Part shown: in pieces, positions 33,376 through 45,896 of the stretch
Numbering within the stretch: the stretch's first letter is position 1
How the letters are laid out: every line of letters begins with the position of its first letter
DNA from: Colias croceus
Taxonomy: Eukaryota; Arthropoda; Insecta; Lepidoptera; Pieridae
Reading direction: 5' to 3'
NCBI RefSeq assembly: GCF_905220415.1
Contig: NC_059550.1
Coordinates: forward strand, 8,310,501-8,374,500
Length of the DNA: 64,000 nucleotides
The notes under the pieces: generated by a model
Seen by the model: only the letters and a program-made list of their open reading frames with translations
Database searches by the model: none
What the model was told of the DNA's origin: nothing
Program-made: the position numbers and the translations under genes

Positions 33376-34729
33376 TATATATTTTGTTTTATTTTTTTTT
33401 AATTTCCTATTTGTACAGCCTACATCTCGTCTTCTGTAACTCATAACCATTAGGTACAATAATTCTTATAGTCTGTAGAAGTGTAGACTAACACGTACCT
33501 AAGTACGTTCATTACATAAATAGGTAGGTATAAGATATACCTACCTATTATTACCGTTATCATTATGGTACTTTTTGTACAAATGACGACTGTTTTTATC
33601 TATCATGGGGTCAATATAGAAAACAAGTGACCATGAGATATGATACCACGTATTATCAATTTTAGGGGTTTATTACATAAACACAATTATTTTCTTTATT
33701 AGTTACTATCCTATAAATTTAATTTTTTCTAAAAGGTACCTCTTCAAAGTCAAAATTAATTCAGAAATATGTAATTAATATTTTCCATACATTTTCTATG
33801 GAATGGCGTTATAAATAAATGTGACAGTTTGATAAATAATTGTTTTCTATTGATATTACTGTGATATTCTATACTCTATTGTAAATTAAGATAACGAGCT
33901 ACTGTTGTGGTTAAAAACCAACAGTTTATGTAACAATTGTGTGGCCAAAGCACACCCCGGACACTCCATACAAAATTATCGTTTTGACAGTCACACTGTA
34001 GAGATTGTAAATGTGTGTGTTAACGCTTTATGGTTGGCACATTTGTGACTAGCGTAAAAAAAAAATTCGCGTTTTTCTGATGAAATACATCCCTAAACAG
34101 CACAATATCTAACCATTTTCTACGAAAAACGATAATCACAAATCCAAAATAATAAAATTACTGTAAGTCAATTTGATTAATGTTGTCAATCTTCGTTGCG
34201 TATCGTCCTTGCAGAAAAATGCGGACCATTTATAGCATGATCGAGCGGGGTGAGGTAAGTGTTTAATTTTGGCGGGGGGCGGAGAGTGTCCGTTCTGTAG
34301 CGTTTAGCTACTATTATGTATTCTGTGGCCAAAGGTAACAATAAAGTTTGTTTTATTCCAGTTTCATTGTAGACATAAAACTTTTAAATTATCCAGGTAT
34401 TCATAGGTATATTGAAAAGTTGTTTTGTTTCATAGTAAATTTTACTTAACAAATAATTAAAATTAAAACAAAGACAGTTATAATATACTGGATACAATGA
34501 TTGGATTAATGACAAAGAAACCTTTGCAGCATAATGAAATGGTTCACAATGATTGTCTCGATTTAGTTTGGCTTCACTATACGTTTCATGTTTACAAAAC
34601 AGTTTTACAAAACGGAGTGGAGTATTCTTACTTATTCTTTAAAAAATATTAGGAATAAACATTTAGTTAGTTGGATATGTGTATTGTAGTAATTGAAAGA
34701 TTTCATTACGGGAACGAAGATATTTTTTA

Positions 34730-34965
34730 TTATTCAGCCATGGCTGTCCCACTGCTGGGCAAAGGCCTCTCTTCCCTTCATCCACGTTTTCCTATTGTGA
34801 GCAATTTTTGTCCACTCCTTGCAATGAGAGTCCAGTTCGTCGCGCCATCTGATTTTGGGCCTTCCATGCAGCCTTTTTCCATTGTCGGGGATCCACATAG
34901 TGGTGATTTTTGCCCACAACTCTTCGGACATTCGGCAAACATGTCCAGCCCAGTTCCATTCTATA
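34730..34965 (-). mobile_element. 3' fragment of an RTE-like LINE
   Basis: The minus-strand frame 34734-34931 encodes ELWAKITTMWIPDNGKRLHG, then RPKIRWRDELDSHCKEW and REAFAQQWDSHG. The 'GRPK-RW-D-L' and 'W...AY/FAQQW' pattern is the C-terminus of RTE-type reverse-transcriptase proteins. The RT core and endonuclease are missing and no tail is visible, so this is an old, truncated copy. Confidence 0.75.
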
Positions 34966-35613
34966 TATTATTACCTACTTACCTATAACCTACCTACCGT
35001 GACCCGCATCACGCAATGAAATAAAATAATTTCATTTATAGATAGTAAAAGTGATAGGTAAGTACCTAGGTAGTGGCAGGTAAAATACTTGTGTAACATT
35101 TATACTTATTGTCACCCTCATCCATCTATCTTCTATCACGTTATTATTTGATAAAGAATACATTCAAGACCCGTTTTCCATATTTCATAATTTGATACTA
35201 TATTTTTCCTCCGTAAAGCTCCATATTCCGAAGTTAGTAGTACATTATCGATTCTATGACTTTTTCACGATGCCCATAAAACCAGCGTATTTGGCCAATG
35301 CCGACCATCGAACTCCAAACTAGTTGACATGCAAACGCAATAAAAAGAGTATCGACCTCAATCCCCGCTGTTTACTCTAGACGAATTTATACATTTTTAT
35401 TGTTATATAATATTATCAACGATTTCTTGAGACCTGTAGTAATTTTTAGTTTTTACACGACATCAGAAGTTGTTTTCAGTCATCTTACAATCTTAAATTC
35501 TTCTATATTTGCAAACAAGGTAAATTTATCATGATAGTTCTTATTCATAATCGAATTGTAAAACGAAGATAATAGCAGGAAAAGTACGTAAAGTTGTAAA
35601 AAAGTTAATATTT

Positions 35614-36405
35614 TCTTACTGTAATATCACGATGCAGCTGGTACCTACTGGTAGTAAGGTAATGAAAACTACTAATTGAATTTTTAATTGAAATTTCACA
35701 TTCCTGAATGATGCAGTTTATAATGCATTGAACTTTGAGAATTTATCGATACGTCGATTGTTGATGATATCTAGTAGGTTTGTTTTAGCATCCATCAGCT
35801 TGTTTATAGGACGAACATTTCATCTGACATTTTAGCTCTCACAATCCATCCAAAACTACAATTTATTTTTAACCGACTTCAAAACAAAGGAAGAGGTTAT
35901 CAATTCAGCCGGTATATTTTTTTTTATGTATGTACACCGATTACTCCGAGGTTTCTGAACCGATTTACGTGATTCTTTTTTTGTTCGATGCAGGATGGTG
36001 TCGAATTGGTCACATAAAAATTTTATTCGGATTGGCCCAGTAGTTTTTATTTTATGAGCATTTTTGTCTGTAGGTATTTGTAAATTTTGCAAGTGCAAGT
36101 TTGAAGTCGGTTGTTTTTAACGCAGCCAGTTATCACTTGTTTTCTTACTGTAATTTCACGACGCTGCGCGCTGGTGCTAGTAGTAAATGAATACCACTAA
36201 TTGAAATTTTAATTGAAAATTCACATTCCTGAATGATGCAGATTATAATGCATTGAACTTTGAGCATTTATCGATACGTTGATTGTTGACATGATATCTA
36301 GTAGGTTTGTTTTAGCAACCATCAGATTGTTTTAATACACCGATTATTTCATCTGACATTTTTTAAGCTCTCACAGTTGATCCAAAACTACAATTTATTT
36401 TTTAG
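35614..36405. repeat. duplicated 260-bp block interrupted by an inverted-repeat element
   Basis: The block beginning ttcttactgtaatatcacga (35614-35868) and containing cattcctgaatgatgcag, tttatcgatacg and atctagtaggtttgttttag recurs at 36139-36405 with about 10% differences. Between the copies lies the element at 35871-36112. The second copy is absent from the downstream segmental duplicate. Confidence 0.75.
35871..36112. mobile_element. 'aaccgacttc...gaagtcggtt' inverted-repeat element
   Basis: The ends aaccgacttcaaaac and tttgaagtcggtt are inverted. The interior has aggttatcaattcagccggt and caccgattactccgaggttt, phrases common to a dispersed lepidopteran repeat. The same element is in the second duplicate (40130-40370), so it predates the duplication. 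Confidence 0.7.
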
Positions 36406-36678
36406 CACAATTTAAATAGCGTTTGTTAAAAAAATATAACAAATTTCATAGCTCATCCAGCTTCTACGCTTCTTTAAAGATATTCGAATCATCATAATCA
36501 TTATCAATGTAATTTATCGTAATCAGCGTCATGAGTATCAAATAAATGGCTTAAAGATGGGTCTATCGCACCTAGCTTAATTGATAAGATAAAAACTCTT
36601 TCGCGGCACGTGAACATTCATGTTTACTAACAGATAACGGTTTGCAATAAGATACTGTTTAATCTTCTATTAATTACC

Positions 36679-36921
36679 TAATATAAAATGCAAAGGTGAC
36701 TGACTGACTGACTGATCTACGCACAGCCCAAACTTCTGGGCCGATCGGGCTGAAGTTTGGCATGGGTACTTACAGACAGACACCGCAAAACGTTTTTTCA
36801 TTTGCTAAGAAAGGATTTTTGATATACCCCCACCAAGACTGAGAGGATAAAATATTGGACGAAATTTTGTAGGTACAATGAATTATGACCATGCGGGCGA
36901 AGCTGCGGGTATAACAGCTAG
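36679..36921 (+). mobile_element. short interspersed element ('gcaaaggtgactgactgactg...gctagg')
   Basis: It starts ctaatataaaatgcaaaggtg, followed by actgactgactg, gggctgaagtttggcatggg, and ends gcgggcgaagctgcgggtat aacagctagg. It is present in both segmental copies (also 40672-40914), differing by a base or two. Confidence 0.65.
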
Positions 36922-38063
36922 GTCGAGTTAGTTAAATTTTTCCTGGTCATAAATTTTTAAAGCATGATCACGCATGATCCATATCATGCATTAAAATTGA
37001 AATCTTGAAATCATCTGCATCAATATCAGTCAAAATTATTTATTTGTACTAATCTTAGATATACATAATATTAAAATTATAGGTCGCCGTGATTTGACTA
37101 ATTAATGTTTGTTACGAACTGTGGTTATGAACGTGAGAATTATTGCGTATTCTTTGCATACATATAGGAGTAGGTACTAGGTACACAATTTTTCGAAAAT
37201 TACAATTGAGGATTTCTTAATGTAATAAATTAAAATATATACTTATCGTTTTATTAATCGAACGTTAATATAATATATTTCAGGAATTATTCCGCAACAA
37301 CCAGGTCAGGGAGTCAGACGATAATTTTTTTTTGTGTTCATAAACAAGTTCTGCGTCAGTCACGTAATTTTTGATAGACCATAGATAATATAACAATATA
37401 TCAACACATGTTTTGTCTGGAGACCAAAAATTATAGAACATGAAAAATTTATCTTTAAAGCGTAATTATATTTAATGTAGGTACGTACGGCGTACCTAAA
37501 TTACCGCTATAAAGAAACATATGACCGATAAGCAGTAATCGTTCATACAAACAGACTCAAGTATTTAGTTTATTTATAAACATATTTTTTGGCATAACGC
37601 TAGTCTAGATTTGCATAATATAATATACTAATAATAGAATTTCTAATAAGAATGACTGCTTATTTTAAAACTTTTGTAGTGAAATTCCCGATACCGACTA
37701 CTTACGCACAAATTTCTTAAATTTTCAATTTATTGAAACAAATAAAACAATATTTAAACATACAGACTTCCCACTAATATTTTTATGGATGCTTTATATT
37801 AAAACTTCTCCTACTGAAGTTGTTTTTATTAACTAACTACTACAATATTGTAGGATATAAATTTCATGTAGATATTACGTTACAATTTATATTATATACA
37901 GTACTTACTTATGCTACATGTATGTATCATGTAAAACTATATGGGTAATTTATTCTAACCTTAACATAGAAATAGTAAAACGTGATAGTATCTGGGTTTA
38001 TAAATTTACGGACACGCTCTCATTTTTCTTACTAGTATAAGCACAAACCACAGTTAACATAAT

Positions 38064-38517
38064 CTATACATATAATAAATCTGTAGATTGAAAATATTGA
38101 AAAAATAAATAGCAGGGGGTGTTACTGGATCGATACCAAACCCAAATATGTGATTAAAAAAATTTTGTCTGTCTGTCTGTTTGTCTGTCTGTATGTGAAG
38201 GCATCACGTGAAAACTAACGGTTCGATTTCGATGAAACTTGGTATAATTATACCTTATTATCCTGGGCGTAAAATAGGATACTTTTTATCCTGGAAAAAT
38301 ACGTAGAAAAAAAATTATCTTAATTTTTCAGTTTTATCCATAGACGTTGTTCTGTAGAACCGCGAATACACGTTGCGTATTATTATAGGCCTAGCCGTAT
38401 TTGGGTCCAATAGATATTATTATAAGATGTCATTGTCAGAGTTACTCTAAATGGAGAAATAAACCATCCACGCGAAGACCGACATCCGCGCGGACGGAGT
38501 CGCGGGCGGAAGCTAGT
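38064..38517 (+). mobile_element. 454-bp short interspersed element present only in duplicate copy 1
   Basis: It contains ttgtctgtctgtctgtttgt, ggttcgatttcgatgaaact, and ends gagtcgcgggcggaagctagt. The corresponding point in copy 2 (about 42378) reads straight through from aacataat to agcaaataaaatg, so this is a post-duplication insertion. No clear target duplication is seen. Confidence 0.75.
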
Positions 38518-38903
38518 AGCAAATAAAATGTTAAACTTTTAACTACTCACAATATCCCAAGTAGAATATATTATATACATAATAAGTACTATGTAGGTAC
38601 TATCAACTGTGACTATCAATGATAAAAGACAAGAAAAAAAGTAAGGCCTGGAAATTGCTGGGCCTTGAGATGTTAAGGGTAGAGCACAACCCTTAACGCT
38701 TCGCAAAATATCTGTCTGAAGTCTGAACTAAACCTAACCAATTTAAATCTCCATTGACTCGTACTATATTATTCTCTACAATGCTAATCCCGGAGATTTA
38801 TAGCAAATTTACGTGATACTAGTAAGATTTTGATGTAGTCTAAATAATTAGGTAGCTATTTGGCTCAAGTGTCGCCAGGACTTTTTTATCAAACATATGA
38901 AAT

Positions 38904-39125
38904 ACTAGCTTTCCACCCGCGGCATCGCCCGCGCAGTAAAGAAAAACCCGCATAGTTCCCGTTCCCGTGGGATTTCCGGGATAAAACCTATCCTATGTCC
39001 TTTTTCGGGTATCAAAATATCTCTATACCAAATTTCATGCAAATTGGTTCAGTAGTTAAGGCGTGTTTGAGTAACAGACAGACAGACAGACAGAGTTACT
39101 TTCGCATTTATAATATTAGTATGGA
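38904..39125 (-). mobile_element. lepidopteran short interspersed element, in copy 1 only
   Basis: It begins actagctttccacccgcggc and ends cgcatttataatattagtat. It interrupts the segmental unit at nearly the same place where copy 2 has the inverted-repeat element 42772-44017. It is inverted relative to the 12.3-kb copy. Confidence 0.72.
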
Positions 39126-40129
39126 TATATTCGTTTATTAAGCAAACAAGATTAAAGATAGGTATTTCCGAACATTTTAAGTACGAAACATAATATAATT
39201 TTGTGGAAGGTGCGATAATCGCTAACGTAAAAGCTATTAACGTACCTAAGTAATAAGGTCATTCAGGTTAATTAAAAACCTTACTTTGTAAGTTACATTT
39301 AAATAAAGAAAGGTTGGGAAATATGGCCAATACCTATCGCCACGATCGGAAAATACATAGTATAATTTGTTCCATGTTTTGGTAGGGATAACACTGCGGA
39401 AGACGCAGCTGCTTTGTGATTGGCTAGGAACACCGTAAAATAAATGTCGAAGACGTTATTTGCAATCAAGTACAGCTTCGGATATGCCCATTTCTTATGG
39501 GTGTAGTATTTTTTTGGGTCCAGGGTATATATCCAAAATTGGACATCATGGAGCGCAAATTTTTGGTAGCGGCATGTGTCCAATGTTTAACGTCCTTTAG
39601 TTACGATTACGAAAACAAGATAATAGCACATAATTCATAAAGTGAGGATAGGTATAAAAATATTCCTTTGGGCACCTTTTGGTCTTTATAAAATAACTTC
39701 GGAACAATCAACAACCTGTTTAAAACAGATGTTAAACTGTCAAGTAACAATACTCACTGATTAGATAACGCTCGTAAATATTAATGAGATGGTAATATGA
39801 GCGAGACATTGCAATTCCGAAGTACTTGATATAAAAATGTTTTCGAATTATGCTGAATAAATGATTAAATTTCGAACAGAACGAAGCAAACGAAGCTTTC
39901 AATGATGTAATTTTATGGGTAGAATTAAGGCTTGAGCATCTTGAGATAAAAGTAAAATAAATTTATAAGTTTGAGAGACAAATTGAAATCAATAATGAGA
40001 GGTAGGTAGGTATCTTATAACTCAATTATAATATCCCAATATTTTAGAAGGAATCAGCTTGTTTATAGGACGAATATTTCATCTGACATTTTAGCACTCA
40101 CAATCCATCCAAAACTACAATTTATTTTT

Positions 40130-40370
40130 AACCGACTTTAAAACAAAGGAGGAGGTTATCAATTCAGCCGGTATATTTTTTTTATGTATGTACACCGATT
40201 ACTCCGAGGTTTCTGAACCGATTTACGTGATTCTTTTTTTGTTCGATGCGGGATGGTGTCGAATTGGTCACATAAAAATTTTATTCGGATAGGCCCAGTA
40301 GTTTTTATTTTATGAGCATTTTTGTCTGTAGGTATTTGTAAATTTTGCAAGTGCAAGTTTGAAGTCGGTT
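40130..40370. mobile_element. 'aaccgacttt...gaagtcggtt' inverted-repeat element, second copy
   Basis: Duplicate of the element at 35871-36112, carried along by the segmental duplication. It has only a few substitutions. Confidence 0.7.
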
Positions 40371-40671
40371 GTTTTTAACGCAGTCATCACTTGTTTAGCA
40401 CAACTTTCATAGCGTCTGTTTAAAAAAAATATAACAAATTTCATAGCTCATCCAGCTTCTACGCTTCTTTAAAGATATTCGAATCATCATAATCATTATC
40501 AATGTAATTTATCGTAATCAGCGTCATGAGTATCAAATAAATGGCTTAAAGATGGGTCTATCGCACCTAGCTTAATTGATAAGATAAAAACTCTTTCGCG
40601 GCACGTGAACATTCATGTTTACTAACAGATAACGGTTTGCAATAAGATACTGTTTAATCTTCTATTAATTA

Positions 40672-40914
40672 CCTAATATAAAATGCAAAGGTGACTGACT
40701 GACTGACTGATCTACGCACAGCCCAAACTTCTGGGCCGATCGGGCTGAAGTTTGGCATGGGTACTTACAGACAGACACCGCAAAACGTTTTTTCATTTGC
40801 TAAGAAAGGATTTTGATATACCCCCACCAAGACTAAGAGGATAAAATATTGGACGAAATTTTGTAGGTACAATGAATTATGACCATGCGGGCGAAGCTGC
40901 GGGTATAACAGCTA
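40672..40914 (+). mobile_element. short interspersed element, second segmental copy
   Basis: Copy of 36679-36921 with the same ends and a one-base length difference in the middle. It was duplicated together with its surroundings and is not a separate insertion. Confidence 0.65.
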
Positions 40915-41692
40915 GGTCGAGTTAGTTAAATTTTTCCTGGTCATAAATTTTTAAAGCATGATCACGCATGATCCATATCATGCATTAAAATTGAAATCTT
41001 GAAATCATCTGCATCAATATCAGTCAAAATTATTTATTTGTACTAATCTTAGATATACATAATATTAAAATTATAGGTCGCCGTGATTTGACTAATTAAT
41101 GTTTGTTACGAACTGTGGTTATGAACGTGAGAATTACTGCGTATTCTTTGCATACATATAGGAGTAGGTACTAGAAACTACACAATTTTTCGAAAATTAC
41201 AATTGAGGATTTCTTAATGTAATAAATTAAAATATATACTTATCGTTTAATTAATCGAACGTTAATATAATATATTTCAGGAATTATTCCGCAACAACCA
41301 GGTCAGGGAGTCAGACGATAATTTTTTTTTTGTGTTCATAAACAAGTTCTGCGTCAGTCACGTAATTTTTGATAGACCATAGATAATATAACAATATATC
41401 AACACATGTTTTGTCTGGAGACCAAAAATTATAGAACATGAAAAATTTATCTTTAAAGCGTAATTATATTTAATGTAGGTACGTACGGCGTACCTAAATT
41501 ACCGCTATAAAGAAACATATGACCGATAAGCAGTAATCGTTCATACAAACAGACTCAAGTATTTAGTTTATTTATAAACATATTTTTTGGCATAACGCTA
41601 GTCTAGATTTGCATAATATAATATACTAATAATAGAATTTCTAATAAGAATGACTGCTTATTTAAAACTTTTGTAGTGAAATTCCCGATACC

Positions 41693-42003
41693 AATGACCT
41701 ATTATACTAGTAGACGCGGCATACGCCAACATCATTGCACTAAAAAACAGCGTAATTAATACATACCTACTTACTAACGCATTATCACCAATACAGTTGT
41801 TCTCTCTTTCACTCTCACGCACGAGACATAATACATGTCTCACTCATGTACTTCGTAATAACAACTGCCGATTAAAATACAAAAAGAACGTCCAGCCACG
41901 ACGCTGAATGGTGCGTGACTAAGTGAAACTCGGGCACTTACCTGAGTTTTTTCTTGCCAAAATAGAGAGCGGGTAACGTATCTAGCTCTTTTATATATCA
42001 TAG
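41693..42003. mobile_element. 311-bp unidentified insertion with 9-bp direct repeats, copy 2 only
   Basis: Copy 1 reads attcccgataccgactactt at about 37682. In copy 2 the word cccgatacc appears twice (41684-41692 and 42004-42012), enclosing 311 bases with no counterpart. I see no good terminal inverted repeat. On the minus strand the right end contains a TATA-like tatataaaag. It could be a solo regulatory end of a retroelement or a small DNA transposon. Confidence 0.7.
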
Positions 42004-42771
42004 CCCGATACCGACTACTTACGCACAAATTTCTTAAATTTTCAATTTATTGAAACAAATAAAACAATATTTAAACATACAGACTTCCCACTAATATTTT
42101 TATGGATGCTTTATATTAAAACTTCTCCTACTGAAGTTGTTTTTATTAACTAACTACTACAATTGTAGGATATAAATTTCATGTAGATATTACGTTACAA
42201 TTTATATTATATACAGTACTTACTTATGCTACATGTATGTATCATGTAAAACGATATGGGTAATTTATTCTAACCTTAACATAGAAATAGTAAAACGTGA
42301 TAGTATCTGGGTTTATAAATTTACGGACACGCTCTCATTTTTCTTACTAGTATAAGCACAGACCACAGTTAACATAATAGCAAATAAAATGTTAAACTTT
42401 TAACTACTCACAATATCCCAAGTCGAATATATTATATACATAATAAGTACTATGTAGGTACTATCAACTGTGACTATCAATGATAAAAGACAAGAAAAAA
42501 AGTAAGGCCTGGAAATTGCTGGGCCTTGAGATGTTAAGGGTAGAGCACAACCCTTAACGCTTCGCAAAATATCTGTCTGAAGTCTGAACTAAACCTAACC
42601 AATTTAAATCTCCATTGACTCGTACTATATTATTCTCTACAATGCTAATCCCGGAGATTTATAGCAAATTTACGTGATACTAGTAAGATTTTGATGTAGT
42701 CTAAATAATTAGGTAGCTATTTGGCTCAAGTGTCGACTTAGGAATTTTTTATCAAACATATAAAATATATA

Positions 42772-44017
42772 TGAGTATGGCCGCCAAATATTGTACAATA
42801 ACAGTCGTGAAGTCGTAACACACCGTAACATACGTGACTGATAGTAACATACGTGATTTTGTTAAGCCTAGTGTACATTACAACTAATAATGCAGGAGAT
42901 TTTTTTTACATTTCTGTTTTATATTGTTAATTAAATTATTTGATTAAATTACTTTAAAACTCAATAAAACAAATTTAAATATTAAAGAAAAAGTTTTATT
43001 TCTCAAATTTTGTATTTCTATAATACTTACAAATGCAAGAATCATTCACAACTTATGATATTAATTACGAATACGAATTATTATAGTAAAAAAGTTACTA
43101 ACTTCCGAAACATGATAGTTTTTGAAGTGGGTTCTCTTTATGTAAAAAAGTAAATTTTTAAGTTTAGATTCTCTAGTGAGTACTACCCCTAAGAGCCGCT
43201 CACGGATGTTACGTAACACAATAGTAACACATGGTATCATTCGTGAATAAAAATATGGTTGGACATAACCTAAAAAGCCTTTATTCGCCAAAGTATTGTA
43301 GTAATAAGACGCCGCATAGTTTGATTTGTTACTAGGTCACTAAAGCTACACACATAATTTAAATAATATAGTAAATTTGTATTCTTACCTTGCATAATTC
43401 TCACTCAAAATTATTAAAATGTTGCGAAGCAAAAATGCCGACTACCTTTCGATTAACTTTGACAGTAACAAAATGGCGATTTTTCTTCTAAAGGTTGGCC
43501 AACATTTAAATCGGTGTTGCCACTACTTAAAAATATTTTTGTGGCTTGGATATCTAGTTATTTAGGGTGTTATTTCATGGTAACCGTGCGTGAAGTATCA
43601 TTCGTGAAAAAAAGTGGGACATAGTTTTAAGTGAGTTTTATATTAATTTCTTTTATGTTATTTTTATTAGAACTTGTTAAAACTATCCACAAGTTTACAG
43701 AATAATTTAGAAATACCAAAATTTTACAGGTATCAATAGATTTTTGCATAATTTTGTGACTTCAAAGTGTGAGATGACTAAGTGGGACACATGATTTTAG
43801 TATGGAAAGGAAAATAAGCATTTCAAAAAAAAAATATTGAGCTTGTTAAAGGCACTCAAAATTAATTTAAATTATTAATATAATGATAAATATAACATAG
43901 TGAAGCTGAAACTATATAAAAACTACCATAATTACTATATAAAAAAATCTGGTGCTATATAAAATGACAAGGACATTTTTTTTTTCTTGAATGTACAATT
44001 TTTGGCGGCCATACTCA
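42772..44017. mobile_element. 1.25-kb inverted-repeat DNA element with TA target, copy 2 only
   Basis: The ends TGAGTATGGCCGCCAAA and TTTGGCGGCCATACTCA are exact inverted repeats of 17 bases, continued by attgtac/gtacaat after one difference. TA flanks both ends (42770-42771 and 44018-44019). The interior repeats words such as gtaacatacgtgact and gtatcattcgtgaa, and encodes no recognisable transposase (the 76-residue minus frame at 43061-43291 has no domain). It is a non-autonomous Tc1/mariner-like candidate. Confidence 0.82.
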
Positions 44018-44031
44018 TATTCGTTTATTAA

Positions 44032-45896
44032 CCCTTAATTCGACGCCGTGCAGTATACTTCGCGTTGACTAAAAAAAAATCTGCCTAAAAAACTAGACCT
44101 AATAACTTGAACTAAAACGACACAATCGAATCCTTAACTATCTAACTACGTTGTCAAAAATCGGTGAGGCACACACTTCGACGGGAATCGAGCAGTCACC
44201 GGCGAGATGGCGGGGAGAAGCAACATGCCGCGCAGGCTCTCGATAAGTTGCACTTTATTCATTTTCTACGGCTTATTTTTTTCGTAGTATCATTGAAAGT
44301 TCCAGATAAAATACACGTAAAGCTACTTATAATATATTTATTGTCTTACTGTGATTTGTTTCGTTTTTACAAGACCCACTACCTGAATGTCCAGTATTCT
44401 TCCCCATATCAAAGTTGTAGAAAACTATATACAAAATTATATGTCCAGTATTGTTCTCGTTGTCGACTTATTAGAAAATTAACTTTTGTTGTTTATTATA
44501 ATACTATATTAGGGATCCGCATTTAATATGTTTTGAATTTTACTATTTTTGTCTTTTTTAGAGCTTAATGTCAAGAGGACAACTCTTAGTAGCATTGGTA
44601 CCGCCTAAATATGCTCCTTCCGATATAGACACTGATTCTGAACCTGATGAGGATATTGCTATTCATAATAGAACTGAAGATTTGTCCTCCTCATCCTGCC
44701 CTTCCATTGACTCAAGCTTACAGTGCATGAATTTATTAGACAGTTCCGAAAATGATACACAAGATTTAGCCAAGTCGTAGATAACGATAAAAAGATCGTC
44801 ATTGTAAAATGTTTCTATAATATAAGGTTGTGACTTTGGCTTGTTCTTATGCAGATGCTTACCCTGTTCAAGAGGTCAAGAGATGGAGCAAAGAACAGAA
44901 AAGAAAACTTGGTGTTACATGTCCCCAATTAGTCAGCTACTATAATCAACATATGGGAGGCGTTGATCTGTGCGACATGTTGATAGTTCTTTACAGAACA
45001 TCTTTCAAGAGCCGTCGTTGGTACATGAACATCTTTGGCCAAATGTTAAACATATAAGTTAACAATGCTTGGCTGCTCTACAGGAGAGAATGCAACATGA
45101 AGAGCCTGAAAAACATAAACTTAAAAAAGTTTAGACAGAGGTTGGCAGTTGAATTGTGGCAAAAGGGAAGATCGGTTGAGACGGAACCCCCAAACCCTGT
45201 ACAGAAAAAAGCTCTGATCGAAAACCCAAGTGCACCGAGGTCCCCAGTTTCTGTACGTTATGATGGATACAACCTCTGGCCTGAATATACCACTTATGGA
45301 CGTTGTAAGTTCTGCAAGAACAATAAAACGAACATGCAGTGTTCCAAATGCAAACAGAGGTTGTGCTTAGTGACCAAAAGAAATTGCTTTTATAATTTTC
45401 AAATAAAGTAGATAGATAAAATAATGATTAACAATCTACTTACATCGATATTTTTGATACTCATTTTTATAACTGAGACTGATTATTTTAACTAAATGTT
45501 GATTATTATGAAGACTGTATAGATTACTTATTATTATGTTCAAAACATAATAGTGATTTTTATAATTTATAAGATTTAAGAGTTACTTCTAGTGTTTAAG
45601 CGTAAAACGATGTAACTTTGAGACTTAATTTACCAAAATATATTGAATAATATTATATTGAACCTCTGGTTTTTATATTCTATCTTTTTGACAATGAGAA
45701 ATATACTACACATGATTCAAGTGCATCAATTTGTTGTAAACTTGATATGGTCCAGTATACAGGACGTAGGTTTTTCAGGAAACTGAAAACAATAGATTTT
45801 TTTTTGTATTTTTTTTAAGGTCTTAGATAAGCTAAGAACTGAAATTAGTAACACAGATACAAATTTAATTATAAAAAAAATCTGTCGAATTAAGGG
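44032..45896 (+). mobile_element. piggyBac-family element, 1,865 bp, TTAA target duplication
   Basis: TTAA occurs at 44028-44031 and 45897-45900. Inside it, CCCTTAATTCGAC at the left and GTCGAATTAAGGG at the right are exact 13-bp inverted repeats. Between them lie remains of a piggyBac transposase. The unoccupied paralogous site in segmental copy 1 (about 39135-39142, cgtttattaagcaaac) has one TTAA, as expected for a piggyBac insertion. Confidence 0.96.
44568..45411 (+). pseudogene. internally deleted piggyBac transposase
   Basis: Three separate frames remain. At 44568-44780 there is an acidic N-terminal part (IDTDSEPDEDIA). At 44842-45055 is the end of the catalytic domain, including the conserved HMGGVDLCDMLIVLYR with the third catalytic Asp, and RRWYMNIFGQML. 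At 45097-45411 is the C-terminal Cys-rich domain (CKFC-x-CSKC-x-C pattern, GRCKFCKNNKTNMQCSKCKQ). The first two catalytic Asp regions are absent, so roughly the central half of a normal 500-600-residue transposase is deleted. Stops separate the pieces. It cannot encode an active enzyme but may still be mobilised in trans because the ends are intact. Confidence 0.9.

Larger units (their letters stand above)
35795..40053. repeat. tandem segmental duplication, copy 1 (about 4.26 kb)
   Basis: From tcagcttgtttataggacg to aatatcccaatattttagaaggaa, this unit is repeated almost base for base at 40054-46804. Copy 1 alone carries insertions at 38064-38517 and 38904-39125 and the extra block at 36139-36405. 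Copy 2 alone carries the insertions at 41693-42003, 42772-44017 and 44032-45896. No gene is recognised within the unit. The 94-residue minus-strand frame at 39299-39583 is repeated at 46054-46338 only because the DNA is duplicated. Confidence 0.93.

Noticed and set aside
33940..34335. MITE bounded by gtggccaaag direct words and cggacactc/gagtgtccg inverted words
   Set aside because: The inverted words are short and offset from the direct ones; borders could not be made consistent, so no element is claimed.
36679..36921. Independent SINE insertions at 36.7 and 40.7 kb
   Set aside because: Flanks are identical in both copies, so this is one insertion later duplicated, not two.
39299..39583. 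Conserved 94-residue protein repeated at 46054-46338
   Set aside because: The identity reflects the recent segmental duplication of the whole region and not selection on this frame; no domain is seen.
44164..44526. 120-residue ORF at the left end of the piggyBac element
   Set aside because: No similarity to piggyBac transposase or any family I know; probably chance reading of the 5' non-coding part.
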